Shown: in pieces, positions 60,362-64,000 of the stretch
Numbering within the stretch: the stretch's first letter is position 1
Layout of the letters: the number at the start of each line of letters is the position of its first letter
Source: Thiocystis violascens DSM 198
Lineage (GTDB): Bacteria; Pseudomonadota; Gammaproteobacteria; Chromatiales; Chromatiaceae
Reading direction: 5' to 3'
Assembly: GCF_000227745.2 (NCBI RefSeq)
Contig: NC_018012.1
Span: 4,630,501 to 4,694,500, forward strand
Length of the DNA: 64,000 nucleotides
Made by a program: the position numbers and the translations under genes
The notes under the pieces: generated by a model
The model's input: only the letters and a program-made list of their open reading frames with translations
Told to the model about the DNA's origin: nothing
The model's database searches: none

Positions 60362-62157
60362 GAGCCTTTACCTGTGTCCTGGATGTCGGCAACCCCTTGG
60401 CCGGCATCTCCATAGGCCGCGATCATGCGGGCGTAGAGTCCGTGCGCCGCGGCCAGCGTGGCATGATCGCCCTGTTCGACGATTTGGCCCTGGTCCAGCA
60501 CCAGGATGCGATCGGCCCGACGTACCGTCGCCAGCCGGTGAGCGACCACCAGCAGGGTACGGTCGCGCGCGAGATCGTCGATGCCTTCCTGGACCAGGCG
60601 CTCGCTCTCGGGGTCGAGATTGGCCGTGGCCTCGTCGAGAATGACGAGCGGCGCGTCCCGCAGAAAGGCGCGCGCCAGGGCGATGCGCTGGATCTGCCCG
60701 CCGGACAGGCCCGCCCCACGCTCGCCAACCCGGCTGTCGTAGCCGTCGGGTAGCGCCTCGATGAACTGGTCCGCGCGCGCGCGCCGCGCCGACTCGCGCA
60801 CGGCGTCCAGACTCGCCTCCGGCACGCCGAGCCGGATATTGTCGGCGATGCTCCCCTGGAACAGACGCGGCTGTTGCGGCACCCAGGCCAGATGCCGCCG
60901 CCAGTCGTCCAGATCGATGCGCGACAGTTCCTGAGCGCCGATCAGAATGCGCCCCCCGGTTGGCGTCAGGAAGCCGAGCAGCAGGTTCACGACGGTGGTC
61001 TTGCCGGCGCCGCTGGTGCCGACCAGCGCGATCCGTTGACCCGGCGGAATCTCGATGTCCAGCCCCCCGAGCGCGTCCCGGCCTTCTTCATAACTGAAGC
61101 GCACCGACTCGAACCGCACCCCGAGCGGACGTTGGTTGTCCAGCGGTTCGGTGCCAGGGATGGATTGCGCGGGCTCGGCCTCCAACACCTGAATCAGTTG
61201 CTCGGCGGCGGCCACCGCCGCCAGCCGTGCGTGATACTGGGTGCCCAGGTTGCGCAGCGGCGCATAGAACTCCGGCGCCAGCATGAGGACGAACAGACCC
61301 TGTAGAAAGGTGACATCAGGCACCGCCAGCCAAGGCGGGACGGGCAGGGCCAGGCCATAGAGTCGGAAGCCGATGAAGACGGCCACGATGGCGATACCGA
61401 CGGTGGCGAAAAACTCCAGCACCGCCGAAGACAGGAAGGCGATCCGCAGTACCTGCATGGTGCTGACCCGATAGTCGTCCGAGATCTTCGCCACGACCTG
61501 GACCTCGCGCCGGCTGGCCCCGAACAGTTTGAGCGTGGTCAGGCCCTGGATCACGTCCAGAAAATGCGCGCTCATGCGGGCCAGTTGTTTCCACTGGCGC
61601 TGATTGCGGGCCTCGGCGCCGGAGCCGATCAGAATCATGAAGAGCGGGATCATGGGCGCCGTCACCATCAGCACCAGACCGGCGAGCCAGTCCATGGGCA
61701 GCACGGCGGTCAGGATGGCCAGCGGCAGGATCATCGTCAGGCTCATGGCCGGCAGGAAGCGGGCGTAGTAGCCTTCCAGATCGTCGATGCCCTTGGTCAG
61801 GGTCTCCACCAGCGCCCCGCTGCGCTGGTTGGCGAGATAGCCGGGGCCGAGCCGTTGCAGATGCCGATAGACGCGATCGCGCAGCGCCACCCGCACGCCG
61901 GCCGCGGCACCGAACGCGGTGCGTTCGGCGAACCAGACGACCGCCGCGCGCAGCGCGAAGAGGCCGAGCAGCGACCACAGCCAGGGCTGGACGTCCGTCA
62001 AGCCTGCACCGGCGAAGATCGCGGCGTTGAGGATGACCGCCAGACACCATGCCTGAACGATGGCGAGTAGGCCGTTTGCCGTATTCAGCCAGATGGTGAA
62101 TGCGAGTGCGTTTCCGGCCAGTGGCCGTTGGGATTTGAGCCAGCTATTGACGGACAT
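60358..62157 (-). CDS. cydD: Thiol reductant ABC exporter subunit CydD
   Basis: 599 residues from ATG 62157; starts at 62190 and 62229 are possible but the conserved part begins with WLKSQRPLAGNALAF. Six membrane helices (ending about 320) and an ABC domain with Walker A GTSGAGKTT, signature LSGGQIQRI and Walker B PLVILDEATANLD. Partner of CydC. The cydAB oxidase genes are not in the window. Confidence 0.92.
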   Translation of the reverse strand: MSVNSWLKSQRPLAGNALAFTIWLNTANGLLAIVQAWCLAVILNAAIFAGAGLTDVQPWLWSLLGLFALRAAVVWFAERTAFGAAAGVRVALRDRVYRHLQRLGPGYLANQRSGALVETLTKGIDDLEGYYARFLPAMSLTMILPLAILTAVLPMDWLAGLVLMVTAPMIPLFMILIGSGAEARNQRQWKQLARMSAHFLDVIQGLTTLKLFGASRREVQVVAKISDDYRVSTMQVLRIAFLSSAVLEFFATVGIAIVAVFIGFRLYGLALPVPPWLAVPDVTFLQGLFVLMLAPEFYAPLRNLGTQYHARLAAVAAAEQLIQVLEAEPAQSIPGTEPLDNQRPLGVRFESVRFSYEEGRDALGGLDIEIPPGQRIALVGTSGAGKTTVVNLLLGFLTPTGGRILIGAQELSRIDLDDWRRHLAWVPQQPRLFQGSIADNIRLGVPEASLDAVRESARRARADQFIEALPDGYDSRVGERGAGLSGGQIQRIALARAFLRDAPLVILDEATANLDPESERLVQEGIDDLARDRTLLVVAHRLATVRRADRILVLDQGQIVEQGDHATLAAAHGLYARMIAAYGDAGQGVADIQDTGKGS

Positions 62158-62328
62158 GTACGGTGGTTCCGAGGATGACTCCGGCGACATCGGAACGGCG
62201 AGGATACGGAACCCGTCGATGCTGGGCAATGCCGATTCGTCAAACGCGACCCGCGAGGAATCCGGGTTCGCATCGGGCTATACTCGGTTGAGTTAAGTCA
62301 ACGTTGACTGAATCGATGGAGTCACTGG

Positions 62329-62931
62329 ATGTCGCTGCAACCGAAAGCCGCTTACAACTTTGATGACTACCTCGCGGTCGAGCGCGAGGCCATCGACGAG
62401 AAACACGAATATGTCGCGGGCCATGTCTATGCGATGACTGGCGCGAGCTACAACCATAATCTGATCACCGCCAACCTGGTTCGACGGCTGGGCAATCAAC
62501 TTGACGCCGGTCCCTGCACGGTGCTCTCCAACGACATGCGCGTTCGCGTCGAGACCGCCGATGCCAGCACCTATCCGGATATCGTCGCGCTCTGCGACGA
62601 ACCGGCCTTCCACGACGAGCGCAGCGACGTTCTGACCAATCCGATCCTGCTGATCGAGGTGCTGTCGCCGTCGACCGAGGGCTATGACCGTGGCGGCAAG
62701 TTCGCCATCTATCGCGCGCTGCCGAGTCTGCGGCAATATGTTCTTGTCGCCCAGGATCGCTATTCGGTCGACGTGTTCACCCGTCGGGACGATGATCGCT
62801 GGGTATTGACCGCCTATTCCGACCCGGACGATCTGATCCGCTTCGACGCCATCGAGTGCGCCGTGCCGATGGCGGAGATCTACGCCAGGGTGCGGTTCGA
62901 GCCAGAGGAGACGCGCGGCCATGCCGGATGA
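62329..62931 (+). CDS. Uma2-family (DUF820) putative restriction-like endonuclease
   Basis: 200 residues. YNFDDYLAVEREAIDEKHEYVAGHVYAMTGAS and VETADASTYPDIVAL lead to NPILLIEVLSPSTEGYDRGGKFAIYRALPSL. Asp in YPDIV and the E-V-L-S-P-S-T motif with following Lys give the PD-(D/E)xK-like centre. Biological role unclear; these are frequent in cyanobacteria and purple bacteria. The end overlaps the next small ORF by 11 bp. Confidence 0.9.
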   Translation: MSLQPKAAYNFDDYLAVEREAIDEKHEYVAGHVYAMTGASYNHNLITANLVRRLGNQLDAGPCTVLSNDMRVRVETADASTYPDIVALCDEPAFHDERSDVLTNPILLIEVLSPSTEGYDRGGKFAIYRALPSLRQYVLVAQDRYSVDVFTRRDDDRWVLTAYSDPDDLIRFDAIECAVPMAEIYARVRFEPEETRGHAG

Positions 62932-63052
62932 TCTGACGCCGCACCGCCCAACCCCGCCCGCTCGGCCACCCCTGGGCGCGCGGATTCTTGGCGTCGTGCT
63001 TCTCCTGTCCAGCGTCGGACTGGTCTCCTGTCAGGCGCTGTTTACATGGTGA
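62921..63052 (+). CDS. Small single-helix membrane protein
   Basis: 43 residues: a Pro-rich polar start (MPDDLTPHRPTPPARPPL) then one helix (ARILGVVLLLSSVGLVSCQALF). AGAGGAG stands before the ATG, which overlaps the Uma2 gene end. It is 58 bp before the XpaC-like gene. Too short to classify; could be a leader for the XpaC-like gene. Confidence 0.5.
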   Translation: MPDDLTPHRPTPPARPPLGARILGVVLLLSSVGLVSCQALFTW

Positions 63053-63110
63053 ACGCATCGCCCCGGCGCGCGTGCCGGCCCTGCTCGCGGACTGGATTCC
63101 CGGAGCGAGG

Positions 63111-63902
63111 ATGTCCCGGTTGAAAGGCGCGCTCCTGTTTCTGCTGCCGCTGCCGCTCTTGTTCGGCGCGCTGATCGGGCTGGGTGCCGGTCGGCTCGAC
63201 GCTTTTCTGGGCGATGGCGCCGGATTCGTGCTCTTCATGGTCGCCGCCTCTCTGACCCGTCGCGGTATCCTGTCCGCCCAGTCGCGGCAGACCCCGCGTT
63301 TCGCCCGTTTGGAGCGGTTTCCGCTCAAAACCATCGGCGGACTGCTCACGGGTTTCGCCACGGGCCTGACCGCCTTCGTCGCGGTCGGTCATGGGCTTGC
63401 GCTCAGTCTGACTTTCGCGGCGTTGGCGCTGCTCGGGTTTCATCTGGTCTATGGGCTCGAACCGCTGGGCCGGCCGCGCCCCTTCGATCTTGGCGACGAG
63501 CGGGCCAGAAAGGTTGCCGACGCGCTCGCCGAGGCGGAACGCAAACTCATCGAACTGGAGCGCGCGGCGACGACCATCGCCAATCCCGAATTGAAACTTC
63601 GGTTGCAACGCATTGGCCGTCAGGGGCGCGTCATCCTCAACCAGATCGCGGATCGCCCGACCGATCTGTTTCGGGCGCGCAAGTTTCTGAACGTCTATCT
63701 GGAGGGGGTGCAGCAGGTCGCCGACGGCTATGCCCGCACGCACCGTCTGGCCGATTCGCGCGAACTGGAGCAGAATTTCCGCACGGTCCTGGCGACGGTC
63801 GAGGAGGTCTTCGACGAACAGCATCGGCGTCTGCTGAAAACCGACTTGATGGATCTCGACGTTCAGATCGAGGTGTTGAAGAAGCAATTGACGCAACTTT
63901 AA
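63111..63902 (+). CDS. XpaC-like (5-bromo-4-chloroindolyl phosphate hydrolysis) family protein
   Basis: 263 residues from ATG 63111 (GGAGCGAGG). Two hydrophobic pairs (ALLFLLPLPLLFGALIGL, and GFATGLTAFVAVGHGLALSLTF) followed by a coiled-coil-rich soluble part: ARKVADALAEAERKLIELERAATTIAN and RARKFLNVYLEGVQQVADGYARTH. This family commonly neighbours a TelA-type toxic anion resistance gene; a new gene begins 20 bp on. Function unknown. Confidence 0.8.
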   Translation: MSRLKGALLFLLPLPLLFGALIGLGAGRLDAFLGDGAGFVLFMVAASLTRRGILSAQSRQTPRFARLERFPLKTIGGLLTGFATGLTAFVAVGHGLALSLTFAALALLGFHLVYGLEPLGRPRPFDLGDERARKVADALAEAERKLIELERAATTIANPELKLRLQRIGRQGRVILNQIADRPTDLFRARKFLNVYLEGVQQVADGYARTHRLADSRELEQNFRTVLATVEEVFDEQHRRLLKTDLMDLDVQIEVLKKQLTQL

Positions 63903-63922
63903 GAATGGCTTGGAGGATCGCG

Positions 63923-64000
63923 ATGGCGGATGAACATGAGAGTCGGAAAGACGTTTCCCGCGACACGCCCGAGGCGTCCGCATCGGCGCCTGACATGGAT
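63923..64000 (+). CDS. Start of a gene, possibly TelA-type toxic anion resistance protein (partial)
   Basis: GGAGGATCG precedes ATG 63923 and the frame is open to the window edge (26 codons, MADEHESRKDVSRDTPEASA...). Only an acidic disordered N-terminus is seen. The TelA call is inference from its XpaC-like neighbour. Confidence 0.5.
   Translation, partial: MADEHESRKDVSRDTPEASASAPDMD

Overview
The window looks like chromosome from a high-GC gammaproteobacterium, most likely a nitrogen-fixing purple sulfur bacterium (Chromatiaceae or relatives). This rests on gene content: a nifV, nifW-nifZ-nifM-clpX run as in Azotobacter-type gammaproteobacteria, the gammaproteobacterial ftsK/lolA/rarA neighbourhood, cydDC, and PEP-CTERM/exosortase-associated extracellular matrix genes. 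The genus is inference. No rRNA, tRNA or complete CRISPR array was seen.

Layout. 1-11 kb: the end of an unknown gene, then on the minus strand an enlarged PEP-CTERM TPR protein PrsT, a GAF protein and a three-gene envelope set (LolA-like protein, outer-membrane beta-barrel, MMPL/RND permease), cut by an IS5-family copy. 11-16.4 kb: a PEP-CTERM protein gene split exactly by an ISAs1-family element, then a ThiF/E1-like enzyme with tiny coupled ORFs behind it, and two autoinducer-synthase-like acyltransferases. This stretch carries a repeated TGT-N11-ACA motif and a good sigma-54 promoter. 17-20.4 kb: a trypsin-like protease, a sigma-54 activator and an HDOD protein. 20.8-28.6 kb: a PEP-CTERM-type sugar transferase, an HPr-rel-A operon (nucleotidyltransferase, HprK-like kinase, PqqD-like chaperone and a small RR-leader protein that may be its substrate), then wecC and wecB. 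29-38 kb: an Fe-S oxidoreductase/DUF3501 pair and the nif accessory region (nifV, a helical unknown, three small envelope genes, nifW, nifZ, nifM, clpX), with two sigma-54 promoters. 38-48 kb: rluB, a second IS5 copy, rarA, lolA, an AT-rich island (IS701-family transposase plus a J-domain/FtsK-gamma chimera), and ftsK. 48.5-53 kb: two coupled hybrid histidine kinases and a cold-shock protein. 53.9-64 kb: tsaB, an unknown, an adenosine-kinase-like gene, a decayed gene, a third (frameshifted) IS5 copy, cydC/cydD, a Uma2 nuclease, and an XpaC-like gene followed by the start of another gene.

The genes group around a few jobs: extracellular polysaccharide and PEP-CTERM protein export (PrsT, sugar transferase, WecB/WecC, acyltransferases), a poorly described peptide-modification operon, nitrogenase maturation, and chromosome segregation/lipoprotein trafficking. 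Five insertion sequences and at least three families of palindromic intergenic repeats show active rearrangement. The strongest candidates for something undescribed are the J-domain/FtsK-gamma chimera that sits between ftsK and lolA, the HPr-rel-A operon with its likely substrate, and the ThiF/acyltransferase/mini-ORF cluster.
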